Below the pieces are notes generated by a model, which did no database searches, was not told where the DNA came from, and worked only from the letters and a program-made list of their open reading frames with translations. The translations under genes were made by a program, and so were the position numbers. From assembly GCA_938039145.1 (NCBI GenBank), contig CALHVG010000014.1:1-21233 (forward strand): a stretch of 21,233 bases of DNA, given 5' to 3'. Numbering within the stretch: position 1 is the first letter of the stretch; each line of letters begins with the position of its first letter. Shown here piece by piece: positions 14,784-21,233 of this stretch. The DNA is from an uncultured Treponema sp. (GTDB lineage Bacteria; Spirochaetota; Spirochaetia; Treponematales; Treponemataceae).

Positions 14784-15117
14784 CGAATTCTCCCTGATTT
14801 TCAAGAGTGATTATCACTTCGTTAGGAAGGCACACAAGCGGACTTGCCCAGCCTTGGTTTATGCAGAGCCTGTTGGCGCACGGAGAATCGATTATGCGGA
14901 TTTTCCCGGACTTTACCATGAATGTCGTGGTTCCTATAAGCCCTTGCACGGAATAAATTCCGTCGATTTCCGAAGAATATTCGTAGTCCTTTTCTGGCGT
15001 ATGGACAATTATTTTGTTTCCTTTTTGATTTCCGTTTTTGACTGTCAGAAAAACGGCAGCCGCCGCAATGATAAAAAGGACAACAAAGTCCAGCGGCAGA
15101 ATCTTTTGCGCGGACAT
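14767..15117 (-). CDS. NusG domain II-containing (EetA-like) membrane-anchored protein
   Basis: 116 aa. One N-terminal transmembrane segment (residues 8-26), then an extracytoplasmic beta domain with the family hallmark DSPCANRLCINQGWASPLVC followed by LPNEVIITLE; the cysteines are Cys80, Cys85 and Cys96. This family (DUF1312/NusG domain II) is not a transcription factor and is usually encoded beside Gx-family proteins and flavin-transfer genes; EetA of the Listeria electron-transfer locus is of this type. GGAGG lies 10 bases upstream of the ATG. It sits 51 bases after guaA and overlaps the Gx/EetB-like gene, so the two should be made together. Cofactor or metal binding by the three cysteines is possible but unproven. 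Confidence 0.85.
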   Translation of the reverse strand: MSAQKILPLDFVVLFIIAAAAVFLTVKNGNQKGNKIIVHTPEKDYEYSSEIDGIYSVQGLIGTTTFMVKSGKIRIIDSPCANRLCINQGWASPLVCLPNEVIITLENQGEFDAVSE

Positions 15118-15168
15118 ATTCTGTGAGCCTCCGAATTCTAATAAAAATCTTTCAGTAAAACGTTTTCC

Positions 15169-17049
15169 TTATTCCCAGCCGAACGTTGCTGGCGGCTTAT
15201 TCGTTACGTCAAGATACACCGCATCCGCAAAATCAAGCAAAGCGATTCTTCTTAGGATTTTTTGCATAACTTCCTTTGGAAGCCATGCAAAACGAGCCGT
15301 CATAACGTCCTCGGAGCATACGGGGCGAAGTACAAAACTTGCCCGTCCTTTTTCCGACGCATATGGAAGGATTATCGTTAGGTGCTGGAATATTTTTTCG
15401 TACCAATTTGAGTTATGAAGCTCTGAAAGCACTATGTCGTCAACTTCTCGAAGCATATCCAGGTGCTGCCTGTCGCAAAATGCTTCCTGCAGTTTCATGT
15501 CGTTTTCATTTATGCCGGGTTTTTGGTAAAGTTTTATGACAGTTCTGTTTAAAAAAATTGCGCTGTTTGTCACGGAACTTGAGGCTGATTCCACTTTTTC
15601 TCTGATTTTTGGAAGATGGTAAAATCCGTCACCTTCGTGGCTGAACGTCAGGCAGGCAGGAAACCTGTATGTTCTGAAGTCGCCCTGAACTCCAACGGAG
15701 CGGACAGGAATTACAGTCCGTTTCAGCTCCTGCGTGCAGTGGGCGCAGAACTGCGTGAACTGAACTGCGTCAAGTTCCTTTTGCGCTTCTTTAAGTTCCG
15801 CTTCGTCTTTTTCAGTCCACGATTTTCCGTCGTTGCACAAAACGTTTATCGAAAGTCCCGGCCCGGGGAAGGGGTGCCGCATTATAAGATCGGGGCTAAG
15901 AGCAAGTTTTTTTCCGATTGCTCGAACTTCGTCTTTGTATAGGTCTTTTATCGGTTCGATTATAAGTCCTTTTTCGATTAGACTTTGAATGCCGTCCACC
16001 CTGTTGTGGTGCGTCTTTATGGTTTTTGAATTTTTTGTTCCGCCGGATTCTATGATGTCGGGGTAGAGCGTTCCCTGAGCCAAAAGCCATTCCGATTCGT
16101 TAAGGTTTTGCTTTTTTAAAACTTCGTTTCTTACGGTGATAAAGTTTTCGCCTACAGCCATGCGTTTTTTCTGCGGGTCTGAAAGACCTTTTATTGCTTC
16201 AAGGAAACTTTCGGATGCGTCTTCAACGATAAAATTGTCAAATCCGAACTTTCTGTACAATTCCGCTACCGATTTTGACTCGTTTTTGCGCATAAAACCG
16301 TTGTCTATGTGAAGCCCAAGAACACGCTCCTTTCCCAAAGCCTTGTTCAGAAGGGCAAAAGTTACGGACGAATCCACTCCGCCGGAAAGGAAAAGCAGAA
16401 CTTTTTTATCTTTTGCTTCGTTCCGAATGCCTTCAAGAATCATAAAAAGCACTGTGTCCTGATCCCAGTTTTTCTCCATTCCGGAAAATTTTGCAAAGTT
16501 TTCAAAAATCCTGTTTCCGCACGGAGTGTCTTTTACTTCACAATGAAACTGCAACGAAAAGCGCTTTTTTTGAATGTTCTGCAAAGCTGCATATCTGCAA
16601 TCCTTTGTGTTTCCGATTGCCTCGAATCCGTTTCCGGGAACAAGAACCTCGTCCTGATGGCTCATCCATACCTGTTCCGATTGCGAAAGCCCTTCAAAAA
16701 TCGGAGAAGAAATATTTTGCTCCTTTTTAAGTTCCGAAAATCCGAACTCGCCTACGGAAGCTTTTCCTACCTTTCCGCCATAGCATTTTGCCATAAGCTG
16801 GTGTCCGTAGCAAAGCCCAAGAATGGGTATCGGAAGGTCAAGGATTTTTTCGTTAAAGTCCGGAACGTTTTTTTCGTATACGGAACTTGGCCCCCCTGAA
16901 AGGATAATTCCTTTTGCGTCTTTCAGCGATTCCGTGCTGCAAGAAGGCATTGCGATTTCAGAATAATAGCCGAGCATACGGAATCTTTTTGCTATAAGGT
17001 GGGCGTACTGACTTCCAAAGTCCAGGACAACGATTTTTGAACGAGCCAT
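15169..17049 (-). CDS. guaA: GMP synthase (glutamine-hydrolysing), long form
   Basis: 626 aa enzyme converting XMP, glutamine and ATP to GMP, the last step of guanine nucleotide synthesis. N-terminal class I glutaminase: GLCYGHQ with nucleophile Cys80 and FHCEV with His169 and Glu171. ATP pyrophosphatase domain: P-loop SGGVDSS at 222-228, then LHIDNGFMRKNE and GTLYPDIIESGG. C-terminal dimerisation domain ends in TNKPPATFGWE. It is about 100 residues longer than E. coli GuaA (525 aa). The extra sequence lies in the C-terminal domain after HPFPGPGLSINVL and is reminiscent of the longer eukaryote-type enzymes. The residue after the glutaminase His is Cys where most relatives have Pro; the triad itself is intact. 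AGGA lies 8 bases upstream of the ATG. Confidence 0.96.
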   Translation of the reverse strand: MARSKIVVLDFGSQYAHLIAKRFRMLGYYSEIAMPSCSTESLKDAKGIILSGGPSSVYEKNVPDFNEKILDLPIPILGLCYGHQLMAKCYGGKVGKASVGEFGFSELKKEQNISSPIFEGLSQSEQVWMSHQDEVLVPGNGFEAIGNTKDCRYAALQNIQKKRFSLQFHCEVKDTPCGNRIFENFAKFSGMEKNWDQDTVLFMILEGIRNEAKDKKVLLFLSGGVDSSVTFALLNKALGKERVLGLHIDNGFMRKNESKSVAELYRKFGFDNFIVEDASESFLEAIKGLSDPQKKRMAVGENFITVRNEVLKKQNLNESEWLLAQGTLYPDIIESGGTKNSKTIKTHHNRVDGIQSLIEKGLIIEPIKDLYKDEVRAIGKKLALSPDLIMRHPFPGPGLSINVLCNDGKSWTEKDEAELKEAQKELDAVQFTQFCAHCTQELKRTVIPVRSVGVQGDFRTYRFPACLTFSHEGDGFYHLPKIREKVESASSSVTNSAIFLNRTVIKLYQKPGINENDMKLQEAFCDRQHLDMLREVDDIVLSELHNSNWYEKIFQHLTIILPYASEKGRASFVLRPVCSEDVMTARFAWLPKEVMQKILRRIALLDFADAVYLDVTNKPPATFGWE

Positions 17050-17162
17050 ATTTTCTTCCTGTTCCGCCGGATTGCGGGAAATATTTTTTTTGATTTTATC
17101 AGATTATGCCTTGAATTTCTACTTTTGCCGGAATCTTTGAAAGTCGGCTTTCCATTCGGCTT

Positions 17163-18437
17163 TCAAAGCGACGTTTTTCCGTATGCGGACGATATTGCGT
17201 CTATCGCTTTTTTCGCCGCTCTTGTGTTCCTTCCGATAAGGATTTCAAAATCTTTTTCGGGAATCCTTATGAGAGTGCAGTCGGTCTGTGCTGTAGTTTC
17301 AGAGATTCGTTTTGTTTTCATTATAAGTTCGGTTTCCCCGAACGAATCTCCTTTGAATCTGTTTACCGTGAACTCTTTTTGCTTTTCCATCACCGAACCT
17401 TGGAATACATAGAACGCACATTCCACAGCATCTCCTTCGCTGTAGATTTTTTCTCCTTTTTTATAATGCACAAGGTTTTCGTTTTCCATAAGGGCGTAAG
17501 GATTTATGAAAAGAAGCCGATGGATGGCCTCCAGTTTTGTCATGTTCGTGCGGTTGGGAAGAAGATATATCTCGCCTACCATAAGAAAATCCAGGTACTG
17601 CCATACATAGATAAGCTGCGCAAAAAACACAAATATGCTGAAGAAAAACCATACCTCAAACAGAAGAATCATAAGATTGCTTAGGATTCCGTATATTGTG
17701 CTGTAGTTTGCCTTGTTGATTGTGCGAGAGACGAACCATACGACCATGTAGAAAAATCCCACGCACATGACAGATGTCGCTATGCAGAGTTTTACGGGCG
17801 GTTTTGTTCCGCTTGCCACCCTGTAGCATACCAGCGTAAAAAGAAACAGTATAAAATAGAACGCTATGCTGACCACATTGTTCGAAAGCGAGCTGAAGAT
17901 CAGCGGAAAGACTTCTTTGAACCGCATGAAAACGGGAAGTGTAAGAATCTGACTTGATATGAATGCTGCGAACAATACCACGGCGCATATCACGATAACA
18001 ACAAGTTCGCCTGCGAATGTAAGCAGCTGGTTCAAGACGAGCCTTGCCGGTGCTACAGTATTAAAAATGCTTCTCATTGCTTGAATTATGGATGCGAAAA
18101 GTTTTCTTGCCATCCAGATTATGAAGAATGTAAGCACTATGTTCACACCGGAGACGGAAAATCCCGATGAAAGCCGTTCGATGTAACTTGAAATGTCGAA
18201 CACATCGCCTATCACAAGCGAAAGAGATGATGAAATCCATGTAAGTATTCGAGGATATGCCGACATAAGACCTATGCAGCTTGTCAGAATCAGCATGATT
18301 ATCGGGATGAAGCTGAAAATGAAGCCGAATGTGCAAGAGCCTGCCGCAAGTCCAAGATTGTTCTTGAAATAAAATATGACCGTCAAATATAGGGTCTGCG
18401 ACAACTTTATTAACTTTGACTTGAGGCTTGTTTTCAA
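17163..18437 (-). CDS. YihY/BrkB-type membrane protein with C-terminal cyclic-nucleotide-binding-like domain
   Basis: About 424 aa. The first ~290 residues are a YihY (BrkB) family membrane domain with about six hydrophobic segments (first near LGLAAGSCTFGFIFSFIPII). Residues about 305-410 look like a cyclic-nucleotide-binding fold: KKGEKIYSEGDAVECAFYVF, then GDSFGETELIMKTKRISETT in place of the usual phosphate-binding cassette. FGE and one Arg are kept, but the typical PR-A end is altered, so nucleotide binding is uncertain. The start is unclear: the frame opens 1 base after the asnS stop with a TTG at 18437; other TTG codons follow and there is no early ATG or clear ribosome binding site. 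Translational coupling to asnS is likely. Transport or envelope function is unknown. Confidence 0.85.
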   Translation of the reverse strand: MKTSLKSKLIKLSQTLYLTVIFYFKNNLGLAAGSCTFGFIFSFIPIIMLILTSCIGLMSAYPRILTWISSSLSLVIGDVFDISSYIERLSSGFSVSGVNIVLTFFIIWMARKLFASIIQAMRSIFNTVAPARLVLNQLLTFAGELVVIVICAVVLFAAFISSQILTLPVFMRFKEVFPLIFSSLSNNVVSIAFYFILFLFTLVCYRVASGTKPPVKLCIATSVMCVGFFYMVVWFVSRTINKANYSTIYGILSNLMILLFEVWFFFSIFVFFAQLIYVWQYLDFLMVGEIYLLPNRTNMTKLEAIHRLLFINPYALMENENLVHYKKGEKIYSEGDAVECAFYVFQGSVMEKQKEFTVNRFKGDSFGETELIMKTKRISETTAQTDCTLIRIPEKDFEILIGRNTRAAKKAIDAISSAYGKTSL

Positions 18438-18438
18438 A

Positions 18439-19899
18439 TCAGAAATCTGCCAATTTCGGGGCGCGCGGATACGGAATTACGTCCCTGATGTTTTCCATGC
18501 CCGTTACGTATCTTATCAGGCGTTCGAAGCCAAGCCCGAATCCCGAATGCGGAACAGAACCGAATCTTCGAAGGTCAAGATACCATTGATAATTCGTCAT
18601 ATCCATTTTCCGCTCTTCGCATGCTTTCAGAAGTTTCTCGTAGTTTTCTTCTCTTTCCGAACCGCCGATAAGTTCCCCGATTCCCGGAACAAGCACATCG
18701 ACTGCTTTTACGGTTTTTCCGTCATCGTTCTGCTTCATGTAGAATGACTTTATTTCCTTTGGATAGTCGTAGACCATCACAGGACCTGCGAAAATCTTTT
18801 CGGTAAGATACCGTTCATGCTCTGTGGCAATGTCGCAGCCCCATGACGGCTTGAACTCAAACTTTGCTCCGTCCGCTTCCGCTTTTTCAAGCATTTTTAC
18901 GGCATCCGTGTATGAAATCCGCACGAATTTTGCATCTCGCACTTTTGTAAGGTTTTCGATAAGACCGTTCTGAATTCGTTTGTCAAAGAATTCCAGGTCT
19001 TTGCGGCATTTTGTAAGCGCCCAATCAAGAAGATATTTTACGAATTCTTCCTGAATGTCCATGTCGTCGTTCAGGTCAAAGAACGCCATTTCAGGCTCAA
19101 TCATCCAGAACTCGGAAAGATGACGCGGCGTGTTCGAGTTTTCGGCTCGGAACGTGGGGCCGAAAGTGTAGACGCGGCTGAGGGCGGTAGCAAGCGTTTC
19201 CGCTTCAAGCTGCCCGGAAACTGTAAGACTTGCCTTTTTCCCGAAAAAGTCCTTTGAATAGTCCACAATTTTGTGTGCATCCTCGATTTTCATTCCGCCT
19301 GCACCTGCTTTTACACCCATCTCTGCGATTTTTTCCATGGATAGGGTAGTGACTTGGAACATTTCGCCTGCGCCTTCCGCATCGGAACAGGTTATTTCAG
19401 GGGCATTGATGTAGACAAATCCCCGTTCCTGAAAAAACGAATGAACGGCAAATGCCATCTGGTTCCGGACTCTGTAAACCGCTCCGAAAGTGTTCGTTCT
19501 TGCCCTCAGGTGGGCGTTTGTCCTTAAATATTCCATTGACATCCTGTTTTTCTGCAAAGGATATGAGTCCGGATTACATTCCCCAAGGACAGTAAGTTTT
19601 TCAAGAGTAATTTCAACAGCCTGCCCTGATGCCGGGGAAGGAACAAGGAGCCCTTCCGCCCTGACGGATGCGCCAGTGCTTAATCTTTTAAGTTCATTTT
19701 CAATATTTTCTACATTTGCGCTTTGACAAGGCGCATTCCTGTCGAATGCAAGCTGAATGTTTTCAATAGAGCTTCCGTCGTTTACCTGAATGAAAACCAA
19801 ATTCTTTGAGTCCCTGACGGTTCGAACCCAACCGCAGACAGTAACTCTTTTACCGTCTGCCTTTGTTGAAAGAAAATCTTTTATTAAAGTCGGTACCAT
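18439..19899 (-). CDS. asnS: Asparaginyl-tRNA synthetase
   Basis: 486 aa class IIb aminoacyl-tRNA synthetase charging tRNA-Asn. An N-terminal OB-fold anticodon-binding domain (VTVCGWVRTVRDSKNLVFIQ) is followed by the class II core: motif 2 TFRAENSNTPRHLSEFW starting near residue 249, and motif 3 GFGLGFERL at 453-461. The C-terminal IPYPRAPKLADF is the AsnRS-type ending that separates it from AspRS and LysRS. The AsnRS-typical insertion with a Gly/Lys-rich stretch (roughly 185-215) is present. It is slightly longer than the 466 aa E. coli enzyme. The ATG at 19899 has no strong Shine-Dalgarno sequence. The YihY-like gene follows after a single base. It is divergently arranged with the M15 peptidase gene. 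Confidence 0.97.
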   Translation of the reverse strand: MVPTLIKDFLSTKADGKRVTVCGWVRTVRDSKNLVFIQVNDGSSIENIQLAFDRNAPCQSANVENIENELKRLSTGASVRAEGLLVPSPASGQAVEITLEKLTVLGECNPDSYPLQKNRMSMEYLRTNAHLRARTNTFGAVYRVRNQMAFAVHSFFQERGFVYINAPEITCSDAEGAGEMFQVTTLSMEKIAEMGVKAGAGGMKIEDAHKIVDYSKDFFGKKASLTVSGQLEAETLATALSRVYTFGPTFRAENSNTPRHLSEFWMIEPEMAFFDLNDDMDIQEEFVKYLLDWALTKCRKDLEFFDKRIQNGLIENLTKVRDAKFVRISYTDAVKMLEKAEADGAKFEFKPSWGCDIATEHERYLTEKIFAGPVMVYDYPKEIKSFYMKQNDDGKTVKAVDVLVPGIGELIGGSEREENYEKLLKACEERKMDMTNYQWYLDLRRFGSVPHSGFGLGFERLIRYVTGMENIRDVIPYPRAPKLADF

Positions 19900-20119
19900 A
19901 ATAAAAGTATTTTAGTTATTTAACGGATGTTCTTCAATAAGGACTTATTCCGCCACTCCGAGAATGATGTCAACGAATGATAGAAATTGAGAGTGCAATG
20001 TGTTATATTCGTTCATGTTTGTAATTTTCCTGTGCGATAAGTTTTGTATCGAATCTGAATCTTACCCGGAATTACAGACTTTAATAACTACAATTCTTAC
20101 CGCTTTTAGGAGCTTTGCA
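19900..20119. other. Divergent intergenic region
   Basis: 220 bases separating asnS and the M15 peptidase gene. It should carry promoters in both directions. An open frame runs through 20000-20119 in phase with the peptidase gene, but it lacks a signal-peptide-like start and a ribosome binding site, so it is treated as non-coding. No strong hairpin was seen. Confidence 0.5.
19909..19937 (-). promoter_or_regulatory. Candidate asnS promoter
   Basis: On the minus strand TTGAAG (19937-19932), 17 bp, TAAAAT (19914-19909). The start of transcription would be only a few bases before the ATG, implying a very short leader. A second possibility is the perfect -35 TTGACA at 19973-19968, with a weak AATAAG 18 bp on. 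Confidence 0.35.
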
Positions 20120-21043
20120 ATGTATCTTTCAAAAATAAAAAAGAACTGTATGTTTCTTCGCATATCGGCACTCTGCATATTTTTAAGTCTGCCGTCCCTC
20201 ATGTTTTCCGCACCTTTACCGGAACCTAAAGAGCTTTCTATTCTGCGCCGTGCCTATCCCGATATCAGGTTTAATTGTACCTACGATGAGCCGCACAAAG
20301 ATTATAAAATCGAAGTTACGCGCAAAAACGGTTCCGCTCATCAGAAGGCAACACTTTATTGGGCTCGCGTCAAAATGCTTACGCTCCAAAAACTTCCTGA
20401 AAAAGACCTGTATTGGAACGTCATGTACCGCTATGCAAAAGACATTCCCGACCCCTCAACGTTTTCAGATGAAGACATACGTCGTCTGCGTAATTTTTCT
20501 TCGGCGGAAAACCGTTCAAGGCAAGCAGGCGTGTCGCTAGACTTTTTTAATATCGTATACGACAGTGAAACGCGCCGGTCAACGGAAGCCCACATAAAAA
20601 GCGTGAGCTTCCTTGGGAAAAACACAAATGCGCACGAATGGATATTTGAGCCGCTTTCCCGTGTCGAAAAGAAAATCCGTGAACTTGCAAAAACCGACAG
20701 CGGCGTAAAAGATTTTATCGATACGCTCTCGCGGGTGGACAGCTACAATTGGCGCGAAATCCGAGACCGCGCGTCGCGCTCGTTTCACAGTTACGGAATT
20801 GCAGTGGACGTTCTTCCGCGCGGCTGGGGGCAAAAGAATATTTATTGGGCATGGCGACGCGACATCGACCCCGACGGCTGGATGACCCTTCCTTTGGATA
20901 AGCGCTGGATGCCGCCTTTAAAAGTCATCCAGGCGTTTGAAAGCGAAGGCTTCATCTGGGGCGGAAAATGGCCAATTTGGGACAATATGCACTTTGAATA
21001 CCGCCCGGAATTAATCGCATATACAAAAGAGATGCCGGAATAA
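20120..21043 (+). CDS. Exported M15 family (VanY-like) peptidase
   Basis: 307 aa. The zinc-binding motifs of M15 D,D-carboxypeptidase-like peptidases are visible: SFHSYGIAVDVLP with His223 and Asp230, and DNMHFEYRPEL with His291 and Glu293. Members cleave peptidoglycan stem peptides or D-Ala-D-Ala termini. The ATG at 20120 is chosen over 20000 because AGGAG (20108-20112) lies 7 bases upstream and a signal peptide then starts the protein (hydrophobic SALCIFLSLPSLMFSA, likely cleaved after FSA). The region between signal and catalytic domain (about residues 40-200) is basic and not recognised. It stands alone, divergent from asnS. Periplasmic peptidoglycan turnover is the likely role; the exact bond cut is unknown. 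Confidence 0.88.
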   Translation: MYLSKIKKNCMFLRISALCIFLSLPSLMFSAPLPEPKELSILRRAYPDIRFNCTYDEPHKDYKIEVTRKNGSAHQKATLYWARVKMLTLQKLPEKDLYWNVMYRYAKDIPDPSTFSDEDIRRLRNFSSAENRSRQAGVSLDFFNIVYDSETRRSTEAHIKSVSFLGKNTNAHEWIFEPLSRVEKKIRELAKTDSGVKDFIDTLSRVDSYNWREIRDRASRSFHSYGIAVDVLPRGWGQKNIYWAWRRDIDPDGWMTLPLDKRWMPPLKVIQAFESEGFIWGGKWPIWDNMHFEYRPELIAYTKEMPE

Positions 21044-21074
21044 GTTATTATCAGGGCGTGGTAAAGTTTTTCTC

Positions 21075-21126
21075 TAATAGAGAGAGGGAAACCCCCGGCA
21101 AAACAGGGGTTTCCCTCTCTCTATTA
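21075..21126. repeat. 21-bp perfect inverted repeat downstream of the peptidase gene
   Basis: Left arm 21075-21095 (TAATAGAGAGAGG then GAAACCCC) and right arm 21106-21126 are exact reverse complements with a 10-base loop. No T-run follows on either strand, so it is not a standard intrinsic terminator, although transcription may still stop here. The perfect length suggests either a dispersed palindromic element or a structured RNA. Confidence 0.8.
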
Positions 21127-21151
21127 AACTCTCTCCCTCTTCCCCGTACTG

Positions 21152-21170
21152 CTTAGGGCTATGCCCTAAG
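21152..21170. repeat. 8-bp hairpin, loop TAT
   Basis: CTTAGGGC-TAT-GCCCTAAG, a perfect small palindrome 26 bases after the long inverted repeat. It has no following T-run. The window ends without another gene becoming visible after it. Confidence 0.65.
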
Positions 21171-21233
21171 AACCCGCATATGTCGTGGAGTTTTTGTCTT
21201 TCTAAAGCCTGCAAGTTGTTTCGTTATGGGAAA

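Noticed and set aside
17050..17162. Purine-type riboswitch upstream of guaA
   Set aside because: The 113-base gap shows no convincing three-way junction core or terminator/antiterminator pair. Only short GCCGA/TCGGC and CTTTCAAAG-like inverted repeats are seen.
20000..20119. Upstream start for the M15 peptidase
   Set aside because: It would bury the signal peptide 40 residues inside the protein. The ATG at 20120 has AGGAG seven bases upstream.

Overview
The window looks like a chromosomal segment of a spirochaete, most likely a gut or oral Treponema. This rests on overall protein style, the run of LolCDE-type lipoprotein transport genes next to spirochaete-like exported proteins, a long-form GuaA, and AT-leaning codon use with many T and A runs. 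The genus call is inference; no 16S or database comparison was available.

Layout. (1) 1-433: a GCTGTCT 7-bp tandem repeat at the window edge, then a leader with a candidate promoter. (2) 434-10782, plus strand: nine tightly packed genes, several overlapping by 4-8 bases: hslV, hslU, prfB, an exported PEGA-like protein, ftsY, an exported hypothetical protein, a LolC/E permease, lolD, and a second LolC/E permease. The theme is protein quality control, translation termination, membrane targeting and lipoprotein export. (3) 10783-11722: about 940 non-coding bases. They hold an intrinsic terminator followed by two tandem arrays of 23-bp hairpin units (7 and 11 units), with a set of distinct hairpins between them, two of them inverted copies of the same palindrome. 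This is the most unusual part of the window. (4) 11723-13734, plus strand: a diacylglycerol-kinase-family lipid kinase and an ApbE flavin transferase lipoprotein. (5) 13749-19899, minus strand, read right to left: asnS, a YihY membrane protein fused to a cyclic-nucleotide-binding-like domain, guaA, a NusG-domain-II (EetA-like) protein, and a Gx/EetB-like membrane protein fused to an EcfT-like half. (6) 20120-21043, plus strand and divergent from asnS: an exported M15 peptidase, followed by a very long perfect hairpin and a smaller one.

How the genes may work together. The convergent apbE / EetA-like / Gx-EcfT-like genes form a small cluster associated in other bacteria with flavinylation and flavin- or quinone-linked electron transfer at the cell surface. 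No flavinylated substrate protein is visible here. The strongest candidate for undescribed biology is the paired 23-bp hairpin array. Its stems change sequence from unit to unit while keeping complementarity, neighbouring arms can also pair across units, and two mismatched units together make one nested hairpin.
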